The notes: generated by a model from the sequence alone, not told the origin. A stretch of DNA of 36,378 bases from CAIKOD01 sp035505975 (GCA_035505975.1 DATJQJ010000015.1:1-36378); one strand, 5' to 3'; counted from the first letter of the stretch, positions 8,365-17,117 are shown. A program made the numbers and translations.

Positions 8365-9192
8365 ATGAAACTACACATACCTAGGTGGCATATCATCGTC
8401 GCCTTTGCATTGATCGTTGCCTGCATCGGGTGGGTTTCAGCCGATCCCGGGGTAAATGCGACCCCTGAGGTAGCAGGGATCACTACCTCGACGAGTATAG
8501 ACTGCATCGGGATCGTAACCGAGTCGGATTCGCTCGCCATGACATCAACGAATACAGGGGCTGTCAACAGTCCGCCCCTCGATGCGGGTCAGGTACAGTA
8601 TACTGCAGGATATAACGACAACCTGATGGCGGTCAACGGTCATACGACCTTTGTCAAGTCAATGCAGATCTCGACTGCAAACACGATCGCCGACCAGAGC
8701 AACATCAAGGCATCGACAAGTCTCCAGTTCATCGGCATCGATGGGGGCCGTGCCACCCGTGACGAAGACCTCATGATCGACGGTGCAGGCCAGGCAACGG
8801 GAACTGCCGGAAGCATCCTCTGTCCGTTCGCATCTTCGACGTCCGACACCATACCCCCGTTCTGCAATATCGTCCAGGCGGGCAGTTCGATCGACACAAG
8901 CCTGACTTCAGTCGTGACCAACGCCAATGCACGGTTCATCGGGACCGATGCAACTTTCCCGGTCGTGCTGAATTATAATATCGCGGCAAAGGGGATTACC
9001 CTGAGCGATGGAACTTCCTCCCCGATGATCGGATCGGTATCTGCATACGTAAAGGCACATATCCAGGAAGCCCGCAATGCAAGTACTGCCAAATCGGAAG
9101 ACCTCGTATATTCCGATACCTCATCGGCAAGCGGACTGATTAACAGTTTCACAAAATCAATCTCGTACCAGTCGGGATTCAACCTGATCTGA
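8365..9192 (+). CDS. secreted protein, paralogue of the 34710-35915 gene
   Basis: A 275-residue protein with a signal peptide (MKLHIPRW, then a hydrophobic core, cut after WVSA at about residue 26). The mature part is rich in Ser, Thr, Ala and Ile, as in beta-structured surface proteins. It shares long stretches with the protein at the right end of the window: GQVQYT-GYND, STANTI-DQSNIKA, GRATR-EDL, a LCPF...FCNI cysteine pair, and LSDGTSSPMIGSVSAY near the C-terminus. The family is not one I can name. The start is fixed by GGAGG at 8351-8355, nine bases before the ATG; a longer frame from 8269 lacks such a site. It has its own strong terminator, so it is probably a single-gene unit. Confidence 0.75.
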   Translation: MKLHIPRWHIIVAFALIVACIGWVSADPGVNATPEVAGITTSTSIDCIGIVTESDSLAMTSTNTGAVNSPPLDAGQVQYTAGYNDNLMAVNGHTTFVKSMQISTANTIADQSNIKASTSLQFIGIDGGRATRDEDLMIDGAGQATGTAGSILCPFASSTSDTIPPFCNIVQAGSSIDTSLTSVVTNANARFIGTDATFPVVLNYNIAAKGITLSDGTSSPMIGSVSAYVKAHIQEARNASTAKSEDLVYSDTSSASGLINSFTKSISYQSGFNLI

Positions 9193-9247
9193 ACAGGATT
9201 ATCGGGAATGGGAAATATTCCCATCCCTGTTCAGCGATTTTTTTTTT
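9191..9247 (+). terminator. long hairpin plus oligo-T terminator
   Basis: GAACAGG (9191-9197) pairs with CCTGTTC (9226-9232), and the inner ATGGGAA (9208-9214) pairs with TTCCCAT (9218-9224). Ten consecutive T follow at 9238-9247. It overlaps the stop codon of the secreted protein gene and is the clearest terminator in the window. Confidence 0.88.
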
Positions 9248-9509
9248 GGCTTTTCCGGCTTGTCGAATACCCAATCATTCTTAAGATCACCATTGACAGG
9301 AGAGGGTTTCACCCCTCCCCCATCAGGATTTGCCAGGGGAAAGGGTTAATCCGGATTAGAATTAATCGGTCCCGGTGCAGTCCCTTTCCCACTCGGGCGC
9401 CTTGACGGTGGGCAGAGCCCCGGGAGCGTCTGATTATTTCAAATTCATGGTAGTGTCACCAGAAAAGAGAACATGAACAAATGAAAATGCCAGTGTTGCA
9501 TATGAGATG
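9248..9509. other. spacer between convergent genes
   Basis: About 260 bases between the terminator of the secreted protein gene and the 3' end of the convergent DUF169 gene. I see no gene or repeat in it. Confidence 0.5.
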
Positions 9510-10352
9510 TCAACAAAGCTGTTTTTTTACCTTCTTCTCCATAAGTTTCCGCCACAGAGGCCCGTCAAACACGCCATCGACAGCCTCTTTCTCCATCCTG
9601 CTATACAGGGAATAGGGAACAGCGAGGGTCAGGTAACGGTTGTCGATGATATGGCCGATGCTGTACCGGGCAGACAGGTCGGTGTATCCGAGGACTGCCC
9701 GTGGCTTGTCAGACCGGCCCTGTTCATAGGCATATGTTCCGATCTGCTGGCATGCCGCACCGGGCGGGACGATCACCGGGTCGATCCCCTCGATCACCGC
9801 ACCGGCCAGCGTGACAAGCCCTGAAAGCTGGAGTGCATCGGCAACGAATACTACGACGACCGGTTTTTCCGGGGAATGAACCCCTTCAAGCGGAGCGAAA
9901 AGGACGTAATGTTCCCTGACGTCGGTTTTCGGAAGGTCATGTTCCATCCAGCGGGCTGCTTTCTCGGGGCTTTCATGGAAACGCTCCCCTGCGAGGAATT
10001 TTTCCCGTTCCCTTTCTGGGACATGGTTAACGACCGCCGAATATTTTTTGGGATTGTTACTGCTCTTTTCGCCTTTCGAAAAGAAACAGGACATGAATTC
10101 GATCCCGGCTCCGCCGAAGGCGTCGGGGTACCCGGTCCCGAACCCGAGCCCTGCAACCGCCCCGGGGCACCCTGACGTTGTGCGGTCGAATGCCGCAGTC
10201 CTCCGGTTGGTAACGACCTGTGCGAAAAGGTACATAATGCATAAATTAGCCCCTTTCTTCAACTGAAGGGAATCGTCAGGCTTTGTGTCGCTCCACATAA
10301 TGCCGACCGGCCCGTAATCAAGCCGGCATTTCTCTGCGATGATACTCTCCAT
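9510..10352 (-). CDS. DUF169 family protein
   Basis: A 280-residue protein that matches the DUF169 pattern. It has an N-terminal YGPVGIMW motif, then CPGAVAGLGFGTGYP with a conserved cysteine (about 86-100), the central FAPLEGV segment, VVVVFVADALQLSGL, a second conserved cysteine in PGAACQQIGTYAYEQG, and SARYSIGHIIDNRYLTLAVP near the end. The family is common in anaerobes and methanogens and has no proven function. The start at 10352 is chosen because GGAGAG lies about seven bases upstream and the family begins near this point; the frame is open to 10499 but the extra part looks non-coding. It sits about 210 bases downstream of the Isf-like gene in the same direction. Confidence 0.85.
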   Translation of the reverse strand: MESIIAEKCRLDYGPVGIMWSDTKPDDSLQLKKGANLCIMYLFAQVVTNRRTAAFDRTTSGCPGAVAGLGFGTGYPDAFGGAGIEFMSCFFSKGEKSSNNPKKYSAVVNHVPEREREKFLAGERFHESPEKAARWMEHDLPKTDVREHYVLFAPLEGVHSPEKPVVVVFVADALQLSGLVTLAGAVIEGIDPVIVPPGAACQQIGTYAYEQGRSDKPRAVLGYTDLSARYSIGHIIDNRYLTLAVPYSLYSRMEKEAVDGVFDGPLWRKLMEKKVKKQLC

Positions 10353-10562
10353 GATGCGTCTCTCCAGGGTCCGGATAACCAGGATCAAAACCACAGGAAG
10401 TGGATGAACCCGGATTTCATCCCCTCCGGGACCATTGTGTTTCATAGTCGCCGGGACGGATATAATACTATCCCGGGTCGCACTATTCTCTGCGGCCAAT
10501 AAAAGACCGGTTGCCGGGTTTCCCGGGCCGCTTCCGGATCCGGGAACACTCGTATCCTGCTA

Positions 10563-11234
10563 TTATTCCTGCATCCACCCCATTTCGACCCACCAGTCGT
10601 ATTCATGCTTCCAGATGTCTTTGTTTGCCTTGATAATCTGGCAGAAATATGCCTTCCTCTGCTGGTGTATCGCATCCTGTTCCGGGTATTTGATCGCACC
10701 GTTAATCGACAACACGAGTTTCCGGCCGAGATCCACGGCCTCCTTTTCGGCTGCAGGAAGGGCTGCGGGGTCCCTGCCGATCGCAGCGCCTACTCCCCCG
10801 ATTACCGTTGCCCCAAGGGCTGTGAGGGCATGGTTCATGTAGTTTACCACTACGTCCTGGTTGCTGCCGCCGGCAGTGCAGACCGAACAGCCATACTTCC
10901 CGGTCAGCATCTGGCAGTGGATCGCATCGGCGCACCGGTCAAATACTGCTTTCAAGGGTGCTGTAACCGAATCGATGTAATTTGGCGACCCGAGCACGAT
11001 ACCGTCGGAGTCCAATATTTTTTCAAACAATGCAGGAAAATCGTCAACAATCGCACAATCTCCAGTCGCATAGCATGTCCCGCATGCCGTGCAATACCCT
11101 ATTTTAAGACTATAGATATCGATGAGCTCGGTTGCTGCGCCTTCCTGTTCTGCACCGGTAAGGACACCCTTTACGAGTTGCAGCGTGCGGCTTTCCCTGC
11201 CCCTGGGGCTTGCTATTAATCCAAGTACTTTCAT
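10563..11234 (-). CDS. iron-sulfur flavoprotein (Isf-like NADPH-dependent FMN reductase family)
   Basis: A 223-residue protein with a flavodoxin-like fold. It begins MKVLGLIASPRGRESRT, which is the FMN phosphate loop, and continues with the compact cysteine motif C48-x2-C51-x2-C54-x5-C60, which binds a [4Fe-4S] cluster in Methanosarcina Isf. SDGIVLGSPNYIDSVTAPLKAVFDR is the second flavin loop (key residues GSPNY and the PLK turn). Isf proteins pass electrons from ferredoxin to oxidants such as O2 or H2O2, so oxidative defence is a reasonable guess. The ATG at 11234 is preferred over the GTG at 11243 because AGGTG lies about six bases before it. Confidence 0.87.
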   Translation of the reverse strand: MKVLGLIASPRGRESRTLQLVKGVLTGAEQEGAATELIDIYSLKIGYCTACGTCYATGDCAIVDDFPALFEKILDSDGIVLGSPNYIDSVTAPLKAVFDRCADAIHCQMLTGKYGCSVCTAGGSNQDVVVNYMNHALTALGATVIGGVGAAIGRDPAALPAAEKEAVDLGRKLVLSINGAIKYPEQDAIHQQRKAYFCQIIKANKDIWKHEYDWWVEMGWMQE

Positions 11235-11921
11235 GGTTGTCACCTGCTTAAAACAAAGTCTTACATTGTCCTTTTTCTTGATTTGGTTTCAATATACTAA
11301 GGAATGATCCTACTTTCCCGGCAATGTATACATACTTTTTTATCCTGCTTCGATCCGGAATCAACTAACGGCAACGGGGACCACCCGTTGCACTCAGTTA
11401 TTCCCGGCAGGACCTGCTTGCACGTGCTGATGAAACCAGAAAATCGCAGCATAAAACCAGAATCCTTATAAATTGCCATATGGGAAAAAAATTCTGTCCT
11501 GGCAGGGATTTGGCATCATACCCTGGACCAGGATTCAAGCCAGCGGGAAGGCAGAGTCCGGAATCAAATTTTACGGCGGAAAAAATAATTGTTCTTTCAA
11601 TAATCCTTATTCTGCTCGCATAAATCGGATTAAACCCCGCAACCGCAGCCGCCACCATCACCGCTGCCTCCCATGGATCCACCGCCACCGATATCAGCTG
11701 CGAGCCTACCGGGATAGGACAACCCGATCCCTCCCTTGGCAGGCGTGGCAAATCCTGAAACAATCTTGATCGCTTGAAACCAATCCTGACCGGCTTTGAG
11801 TGCTGACCGTGAACATTGCCGGCGCCCTCAGTCGTATCATAACTGCTATTATCGGGGTATTTTCACAAAAAATAAATGCCATACGGTCCGACCGTACATA
11901 ATAATGGCCGGTGCCGGGGCG
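11235..11921. other. divergent intergenic region with a possible gene relic
   Basis: About 690 bases between the Isf-like gene (-) and the MFS gene (+). TATA-like A/T stretches occur near both ends. On the minus strand a frame without a start codon runs from about 11837 to a TAA at 11630-11632 and ends in a Gly/Cys-rich tail (GGSGDGGGCGCGV); it may be the worn-down end of a lost gene. No other gene is convincing. Confidence 0.4.
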
Positions 11922-13376
11922 ATGAACAGCAGGGAATCGGTGGATGCAGGCAATGCCGATGTCCCGAAGATCTGCCGGACCCCGCCTGCACCGGTCACGG
12001 GCACCGAGAAACATATCGTGCTGCTTATCGCTATTCTTGCGGGGTTTCTGACGCCGTTCGATGCATCGGCGGTCAATATCGCCCTGCCAACAATCGGTAC
12101 CGAATTCCACATGGATGCGATCTCCCTCTCATGGGTCGCGACCGCATATCTGCTGGCTACCGCGATCTTTCTCGTACCGTTCGGAAAAATAGCAGATATC
12201 CGGGGGAGAAAAAAAGTATTCCTCTACGGCCTCGCCACGTTCACCGTCGCCTCGTTTATCATGACCCTTGTCTCGTCATCGGGAATGCTGGTCGGTATAC
12301 GGGTCATCCAGGGAATCGGGTGTTCCATGATCTTCGGGACTGCCGTCGCAATCCTGACCTCCGTATTTCCACCCGGCGAGCGAGGGAAAGCACTCGGCAT
12401 ATACATTACTGCCGTCTACTTCGGGCTCTCGCTTGGTCCGTTTCTCGGCGGGATCCTCACCGAAAATTTCGGCTGGCGAAGTATCTTTTATATCAACGTC
12501 CCGATCGGGATAGTCGCCATAACCCTGGTCCTGTGGAAACTGAAGGGAGAATGGGCAGAATGCACGGGGGAACGGTTCGACCTGAGGGGATCGGTCGTCT
12601 ACGGGGCCACCCTTGTCGCCGTGATGCTCGGTTTCTCAGAACTGCCTGCATTATCCGGGGTCATCCTCCTGGTCGCGGGCCTGATACTGCTCCTTGCCTT
12701 TATCGGCTTCGAACGCACCCGTGAATATCCAGTGCTCAACATCAGGCTCTTCTCAGAGAACAGGGTATTTGCCTGGTCTAACATCGCTGCTTTGATCAAT
12801 TACAGCGCAACGTATGCAGTTGCATTCCTTCTTTCCCTGGATCTCCAGTTTACCAAGGATTTCTCACCAGAATTAGCCGGGCTTGTCCTTGTCGCGGCCC
12901 CCTTCGCCCAGGCCCTGGTTTCACCGTTTTCCGGCCGGCTTTCCGACCGGGTCGACCCTGGCGTGATCGCGTCGGTGGGCATGGCTTTTACGGCATTCGG
13001 ATTGTTCCTGTTGATATTCCTCGGGGAGGAGACCCCGGTCTCCTTCATTGTATTTGCATTGATCATCCTTGGGATAGGGTTTGGTCTCTTCTCCTCACCG
13101 AATACCAATGCGATCATGGGCGCCGTTGACAAGAGGTTTTACGGAGTGGCGTCCGGGATTATCGGCACGATGAGGCTTCTCGGTCAGATGCTATCCATGG
13201 GCATCGCGATGATGATCTTCGCCGTCCTGATCGGCCACGTGGAGATCACGCCGGATCTGTACCCGATGTTCGTGGAAAGCATGCATTACGCATTCATACT
13301 GTTTACGGTCCTTTGTGTTATCGGGATATACGCATCATTGCAGCGGGGAAAACGGAAAGATCCGACACCGACCTGA
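11922..13376 (+). CDS. MFS drug/solute exporter, DHA2 (14-TM, EmrB/QacA-like) type
   Basis: A 484-residue transporter. After a hydrophilic N-terminus of about 35 residues there are some 14 membrane segments. Motif A is GKIADIRGRKKV between helices 2 and 3, and the antiporter motif is GPFLGGILTENFGWRSIF in the fifth helix region. FDASAVNIALPTIG in helix 1 is typical of DHA2 exporters, which use the proton gradient to expel drugs or metabolites. The ATG at 11922 follows GGTG at a spacing of eight; an in-frame ATG at 11904 is an alternative start. A second, more distant MFS gene of the same class lies at 19086-20483. The substrate is unknown. A run of seven T soon after the stop probably ends transcription. 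Confidence 0.88.
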   Translation: MNSRESVDAGNADVPKICRTPPAPVTGTEKHIVLLIAILAGFLTPFDASAVNIALPTIGTEFHMDAISLSWVATAYLLATAIFLVPFGKIADIRGRKKVFLYGLATFTVASFIMTLVSSSGMLVGIRVIQGIGCSMIFGTAVAILTSVFPPGERGKALGIYITAVYFGLSLGPFLGGILTENFGWRSIFYINVPIGIVAITLVLWKLKGEWAECTGERFDLRGSVVYGATLVAVMLGFSELPALSGVILLVAGLILLLAFIGFERTREYPVLNIRLFSENRVFAWSNIAALINYSATYAVAFLLSLDLQFTKDFSPELAGLVLVAAPFAQALVSPFSGRLSDRVDPGVIASVGMAFTAFGLFLLIFLGEETPVSFIVFALIILGIGFGLFSSPNTNAIMGAVDKRFYGVASGIIGTMRLLGQMLSMGIAMMIFAVLIGHVEITPDLYPMFVESMHYAFILFTVLCVIGIYASLQRGKRKDPTPT

Positions 13377-13534
13377 TATTGTTTTTTTACCTCCGTTCCC
13401 TGGGCTCCGTATGCCGGATGGCATCCCATGTTGGTACATTGATAATTATGAAATAATTCTGATGACCCGACGCTCCCGGGGCTCCGCCCTGCTGTTGAGG
13501 AGACCCCCGACATCAAAAACCTCCAAAAATTCTG

Positions 13535-13560
13535 TTACCGGTGATATTTCACACCGGTAA
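13535..13560 (-). terminator. terminator hairpin built into the last codons of the membrane protein gene
   Basis: TTACCGGTG and CACCGGTAA form a perfect 9-bp stem with an 8-nt loop (13544-13551). The second arm contains the stop codon of the gene at 13535-13936, and five T follow on the minus strand (13525-13529). The stem therefore lies partly in coding sequence. Confidence 0.7.
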
Positions 13561-13936
13561 GCAACGGAATCAGGAACGTCTCTGCATAATACACGATGAC
13601 ACTGGGATGGTAGTACCCGGAAACACCGAAAAGCTTTACGATAAAGAGATAGTCGAATACCACGGCAATACAGGTCCACGAAAGGGCGACTGCAAGGTAA
13701 TAGACCATCGAAAGGTCCCGCTTCCTGAACCATAAAACAGTGATCGCGATCGTGAGCGGCGTGAATATTGCAAACAGGATCCACCCGAGCAGGTCGACAG
13801 GTACATACAAAAACAGGACGAGGGATGCGCACCACCCGATAAACCAGAGAAAAAGCCCAAGCCCGGCAGTGTCGGCAATCAACAGGTGTCCTGATAAAAT
13901 CCGGGGATATTTCATCATATTCTTTTTTCGCAGCAT
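13535..13936 (-). CDS. small four-helix membrane protein, unknown family
   Basis: A 133-residue protein with about four membrane segments: LGLFLWFIGWCASLVLFLY, LLGWILFAIFTPLTIAITVL, MVYYLAVALSWTCIAVVFDY, and a shorter one near SVIVYYAETFLIPLLTG. A basic RKKN/RKRD pattern in the loops suggests the cytoplasmic sides. I do not recognise the family. The start may be the ATG at 13936 or the ATG pair six codons later; no clear ribosome site separates them. It is convergent with the MFS gene and ends in a hairpin terminator that includes its stop codon. Confidence 0.62.
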   Translation of the reverse strand: MLRKKNMMKYPRILSGHLLIADTAGLGLFLWFIGWCASLVLFLYVPVDLLGWILFAIFTPLTIAITVLWFRKRDLSMVYYLAVALSWTCIAVVFDYLFIVKLFGVSGYYHPSVIVYYAETFLIPLLTGVKYHR

Positions 13937-14070
13937 TCAAAAAAATTTTCCGGCCGGTTAGTTGACAATATTGTTTTGAACGCTGCCTTGGGCTGCCTGA
14001 TCCCAGGGTTATGTCCGGTTACACAACAGTACTGCCGATCCCGGAAAAGCAACCCTGACTCCGATAAACA

Positions 14071-14080
14071 GATATTAAAG
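14071..14080 (+). promoter_or_regulatory. TATA-like box of a leaderless promoter
   Basis: GATATTAAAG at 14071-14080 is centred about 23-24 bases before the ATG at 14099. Archaeal TATA boxes lie about 25 bases before the transcript start, so the mRNA would begin at or next to the start codon. The absence of a ribosome site agrees with this. Confidence 0.5.
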
Positions 14081-14098
14081 ATTCACATTTCATCAGTT

Positions 14099-14446
14099 AT
14101 GGATACAGGGTTTGGTTTCATTACAATCCGCGGTGTTACCTACACTCACGATATCGTCATCCATACCGACGGTTCCGTTTCGAAACGGAAAAAAAAGAGA
14201 TCGAAAGAGTTGAAAGAAAATTACGGCCACACGCCTCTGTCCGAGTATGAACTCGATATCTTAGCCGAGGAGCGCCCGGAGGTGGTCTATGTCGGCACAG
14301 GTCAATACGGTTCACTGCCCCTGACAAAAAAAGCAAAAGAGATACTCGGGAACTATGCCCCGGTAATTGCCACCACGCCGGAAATTATCCGGGCCCTTGC
14401 AAGCGACGACCGGCGGTATATCGCCATCCTGCATATCACCTGCTGA
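14099..14446 (+). CDS. MTH938-like domain protein
   Basis: A 115-residue protein of the MTH938/NDUFAF3-like fold. It begins MDTGFGFITIRGVTYTHDIV and continues with HTDGSVSKRKKKRSKELKENYGHTPLS, a basic helix-rich insert. The conserved VVYVGTGQYGSLPLT motif follows (about 66-80; GTGQYG is the family mark), then TTPEIIRAL. Members are found from archaea to human mitochondria; the human NDUFAF3 and AAMDC proteins belong to the superfamily, but the archaeal role is unknown. I chose the ATG at 14099 over the longer frame from 13976 because the family starts here and a TATA-like box lies 23 bases upstream. Confidence 0.85.
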   Translation: MDTGFGFITIRGVTYTHDIVIHTDGSVSKRKKKRSKELKENYGHTPLSEYELDILAEERPEVVYVGTGQYGSLPLTKKAKEILGNYAPVIATTPEIIRALASDDRRYIAILHITC

Positions 14447-14581
14447 ATTTTTTACCGGTCACCCGGGGTGAAATCCCGGACTTCATATCACCGGGGACTA
14501 TCCAACCAATCCCTGATCAATTCCGGAAGAGACCTGAAAATACCATGCCCGTCGTGTGTGATTGGCATCCCGACCATCCGG

Positions 14582-15178
14582 TCAGGAGCCGATCCCTGCA
14601 AGTGTTCCCGGGCTTGTTACGTAAAGCCAGTAGCCTTTCGCAGGATAAAGGGTCCTGCTATCTGAAAATGCACCCCCGCCCCCCGATATGATCTGGGTCT
14701 CATATGCCTGCGAGGCGGCATCGTAGCCGAGCGCCTGGGTCCACTGGTTATTCAGCGATATGAACGAATCATGTGCCGTCGCCGGAGTCATTCCCGAGAA
14801 CCCGATCAGGTTCCACCCCTGGTACACGTTTTTCGTAGGAGGGACCGCGACAGGATCGGTGTTGAACACGACCGGGACCGAAGTGTTGGTGGTCGAATAG
14901 ACGAATATCCCGTCGAGGGGCCGAAGGACCGTGTCAGGGTATACTTTTACCCAGGACTGGGCCAGCGCATTGTACTCCCACATCGAGTGCCCACCGGTAT
15001 TGACTCCCTGGAAGACGATACCCGCCGTGGAATGCCCGGAATCCAGTGTTTTTGGGACCGATACAAGATTCCAGCCCTGTATAAAAGGTATCGTCGTATC
15101 GGCTACCGAAATACCCGTAACGAGAATGCATGCAAGGATACAACCGAGCAAGACACAATCCAGACTCCGTCGTGACAT
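14582..15178 (-). CDS. secreted GWN-repeat protein (paralogue of 32742-33875)
   Basis: A 198-residue protein with an N-terminal signal peptide (MSRRSLDC, then a long hydrophobic run to ISVADT). The mature part has two copies of a module that opens with GWNLVSVP or GWNLIGFSG, continues with NTGGHSMWEY...WVKVYPD or NNQWTQALGYD, and closes with GYWLYVTSPG. The same module pair, in the same order, forms the N-terminal half of the lamin-tail protein at 32742-33875, here without the linker and C-terminal domain. The fold is probably beta-rich and the protein probably sits at the cell surface; the function is unknown. The ATG at 15178 is chosen because it begins the signal peptide; the frame is open to 15250. 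Confidence 0.72.
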   Translation of the reverse strand: MSRRSLDCVLLGCILACILVTGISVADTTIPFIQGWNLVSVPKTLDSGHSTAGIVFQGVNTGGHSMWEYNALAQSWVKVYPDTVLRPLDGIFVYSTTNTSVPVVFNTDPVAVPPTKNVYQGWNLIGFSGMTPATAHDSFISLNNQWTQALGYDAASQAYETQIISGGGGAFSDSRTLYPAKGYWLYVTSPGTLAGIGS

Positions 15179-15519
15179 ATTTTGAAAATCAGTGGATGAG
15201 GGTAAAAATGTATGGGTGGAATCTCTGTGGATTTCGGTTCGATCGAACATTCATTGAAAAGAAGACGATCAGGGTCCGGACCGGCCCCGGTCTGGAACGG
15301 GACATTCAGCAGAGCATCATCAGGCTATTATCAGAGTTTCCGATTCAGGAGAGAATTGTCAAAAAACCGGGGTGTGAACACCCGGACCGAGATCCTCGCC
15401 GCAGTCCACCCAGCATCAGGTCCGCTACGTTGATCAGACACCGGTCGGTCCCGGACGACCTGCTCTGCCCGGGCCCTGCCCCCTGGCGGCAGGGCGCACG
15501 CCGGTTCAGGGCAGGCAGC

Positions 15520-15768
15520 TCATGGGTCTTCCTTCAGCCAGTCCGGGTTCTCTTCGAGAAATGCCTTTTCCTTTCGTTCGAGCTCATCGGGTGAGAGAGC
15601 TGCCGGCATGCAGATGCACCGGTGCTCGACGTACCGGCCGCATGAGAAATGGCCCTGGTGTTCTGCTCTCCGGCACGCACCATAGGTCCCTTTGTCGAAA
15701 TCATGGTACACTTCTTCTTTCCCTTCTGTTTTTGCCGTCGCTACTGCTTCCTGCCATGATCCTGCCAT
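15520..15768 (-). CDS. small Cys/His-containing protein
   Basis: An 82-residue hydrophilic protein: MAGSWQEAVATAKTEGK, then a central part with four cysteines and three histidines (CRRAEHQGHFSCGRYVEHRC, then IC), and an acidic helical tail (LSPDELERKEKAFLEENPDW). The Cys/His cluster could bind zinc or another metal. I do not recognise the family. Support comes from the orderly composition and from a TATA-like TTTAATTAAATA (15793-15804) centred about 31 bases before the ATG, as expected for a transcript with almost no leader. It is divergent from the small gene at 15896, about 130 bases away. Confidence 0.6.
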   Translation of the reverse strand: MAGSWQEAVATAKTEGKEEVYHDFDKGTYGACRRAEHQGHFSCGRYVEHRCICMPAALSPDELERKEKAFLEENPDWLKEDP

Positions 15769-15792
15769 AGTAATCGATGGGACATTGCAGGG

Positions 15793-15804
15793 TATTTAAT
15801 TAAA
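15793..15804 (-). promoter_or_regulatory. TATA-like box upstream of the small Cys/His protein gene
   Basis: TTTAATTAAATA on the minus strand, centred about 31 bases before the ATG at 15768. Its spacing predicts a leader of only a few bases. Confidence 0.45.
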
Positions 15805-15895
15805 CGTATCCCGAAAACCCTGGACATCACTTTCACCCCGTGCTCTGTCAGATCCCAAATACACCCCTGCCGATCTCTTTAGCGGTTGGTAGGAA

Positions 15896-16123
15896 ATGGT
15901 CACTGCAACAGAGATGAAGACTCTCGTAGAACGATGGAAAAGGGGGATGCGACCCTTAAAGATCGACGATCAGCACTATGGTACGAAGGTGGTCCGGATG
16001 CTTGAACATTACAAGGGCCCGGAACTCGCTTATTTCGACGATCCTCTCGAGGCGGCAACGTTCATCATCCTTATCGGCCTGCTGAAGGAAAAAACCCGGG
16101 CCAGGGAAGGGTTTGACCCATGA
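15896..16123 (+). CDS. small hypothetical protein
   Basis: A 75-residue protein, MVTATEMKTLVERWKRGM at the start, mostly helical by composition, with a conserved-looking middle (DDQHYGTKVVRMLEHYKG) and a hydrophobic helix AATFIILIGLLKEK near the end. It is probably soluble. I do not recognise it. The ATG at 15896 directly follows GGTAGGAA, too close for a normal ribosome site; the ATG at 15914 (MKTLVERW) is an alternative. Regular codon use favours a real gene. Confidence 0.58.
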   Translation: MVTATEMKTLVERWKRGMRPLKIDDQHYGTKVVRMLEHYKGPELAYFDDPLEAATFIILIGLLKEKTRAREGFDP

Positions 16124-16304
16124 ACCTAGCGGAGCCGCAGGAGCGAAAAAAGCACTCCGGAAATGTCACGCACGAACTGTGGCGGAGGAGGAGCCGGCGG
16201 TAAAATAGCGGTTGCGCAACGGGCAGGCCCTCCGTTTACCAGGAGTCGGGATATATGGGTGATACAGGGAACCGGGGGTTATGCCTGACGGAGCTGACAT
16301 GGCG

Positions 16305-17117
16305 TCACGGTACATTCTTTGCGGTTCCTTTGAAAAACGTGTAGCAGAACACTCCGTCGTTCCGGCAGGTCAGGTTGAGGTCACGGATGCCTCGGTCCCA
16401 TTCAGACCCTGTGATCAGATCGTTTCCGATCGCCTCGTCCCTGACTCCTTCCACCATGGCGATAAATGTCTGCCTTGTAAAGCCTTCTACAAGATCGGGC
16501 CTTGTTGCATCGACATACACCATCCTCGGCGAGACGAGTATATCGGCAAACCCCGCATCGGCGAGGAGCGGATACACTTCCCTTCCGATAAGGGCATTCC
16601 CGCCCATCCTTTCCTGCAGGGTAACCAGACACTGAATGTTTTTTTGCGCATGACTGCTCTGCGGGTAAAAATACGCCGAACCGTGGTCTCCCTCAATGAC
16701 CGTGATGGTCCCGCCGGGCTTTAATACCCTTTTTAAGTTCGCCAGCGCAAGGGCAGGGTCGCGGAGGTGTTCGAGGACGAAACAGACAAATACGTGGTCG
16801 AAGACTCCTTCACCGAAGGGGAGATTGAAGATATCGGCCTGCCCGAATGCTACGTTCGACAGTCCGGCCCGGTCTACGCGTGACCTGGCCTGTATGAGGG
16901 ACTCTGCAGAACAATCGACCGACGTGAACAGGGCGCCCGGGCTTCCCCGTGCAAGCGGAACAGTCTGGGCACCTACGCCGCACCCTGCCTCGAGCACCCG
17001 GGTCCCTTTGCCGTACCGGGTGTCATGGTGGAGGAGCCCGGTCAGGGTAACTGCCTGGTCGAGGAGGCGCCCGGATTCCCTGTCGGAATATCCGTGTACA
17101 TACCGTGAGCTCTTCAT
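16305..17117 (-). CDS. class I SAM-dependent methyltransferase
   Basis: A 270-residue methyltransferase. Motif I is VLEAGCGVGAQT (41-52), the acidic residue that binds the ribose is D68 in TSVDCS, and motif II/III covers FGQADIFNLPFGEGVFDHVFVCFVLEHL (about 91-118; key residues D95 and the FVLEHL segment). VLKPGGTITVIEGDH (131-145) closes the core. The UbiE/Methyltransf_11 group includes enzymes for quinones, lipids and small molecules; the substrate here is unknown. Its ATG at 17117 follows the stop codon of the upstream [4Fe-4S] gene by one base, with GGGAG inside that gene as ribosome site. The two are therefore translated together. The longer frame to 17273 is only the shadow of the upstream gene. 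Confidence 0.88.
   Translation of the reverse strand: MKSSRYVHGYSDRESGRLLDQAVTLTGLLHHDTRYGKGTRVLEAGCGVGAQTVPLARGSPGALFTSVDCSAESLIQARSRVDRAGLSNVAFGQADIFNLPFGEGVFDHVFVCFVLEHLRDPALALANLKRVLKPGGTITVIEGDHGSAYFYPQSSHAQKNIQCLVTLQERMGGNALIGREVYPLLADAGFADILVSPRMVYVDATRPDLVEGFTRQTFIAMVEGVRDEAIGNDLITGSEWDRGIRDLNLTCRNDGVFCYTFFKGTAKNVP

Noticed and set aside
9507..9824. Plus-strand frames inside the DUF169 gene, such as 9507-9824 and 9876-10175
   Set aside because: They are shadows of a well-supported minus-strand gene with family motifs.
11876..12724. 282-codon plus-strand frame inside the MFS gene
   Set aside because: It is very Arg/His-rich and overlaps a clear MFS transporter in another frame.
13286..13513. 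75-codon minus-strand frame with GGAGGT five bases before its ATG
   Set aside because: The last 90 bases are antisense to the MFS gene, the composition is irregular, and the site lies directly after the terminator of the membrane protein gene. The ribosome site is good but may be chance.
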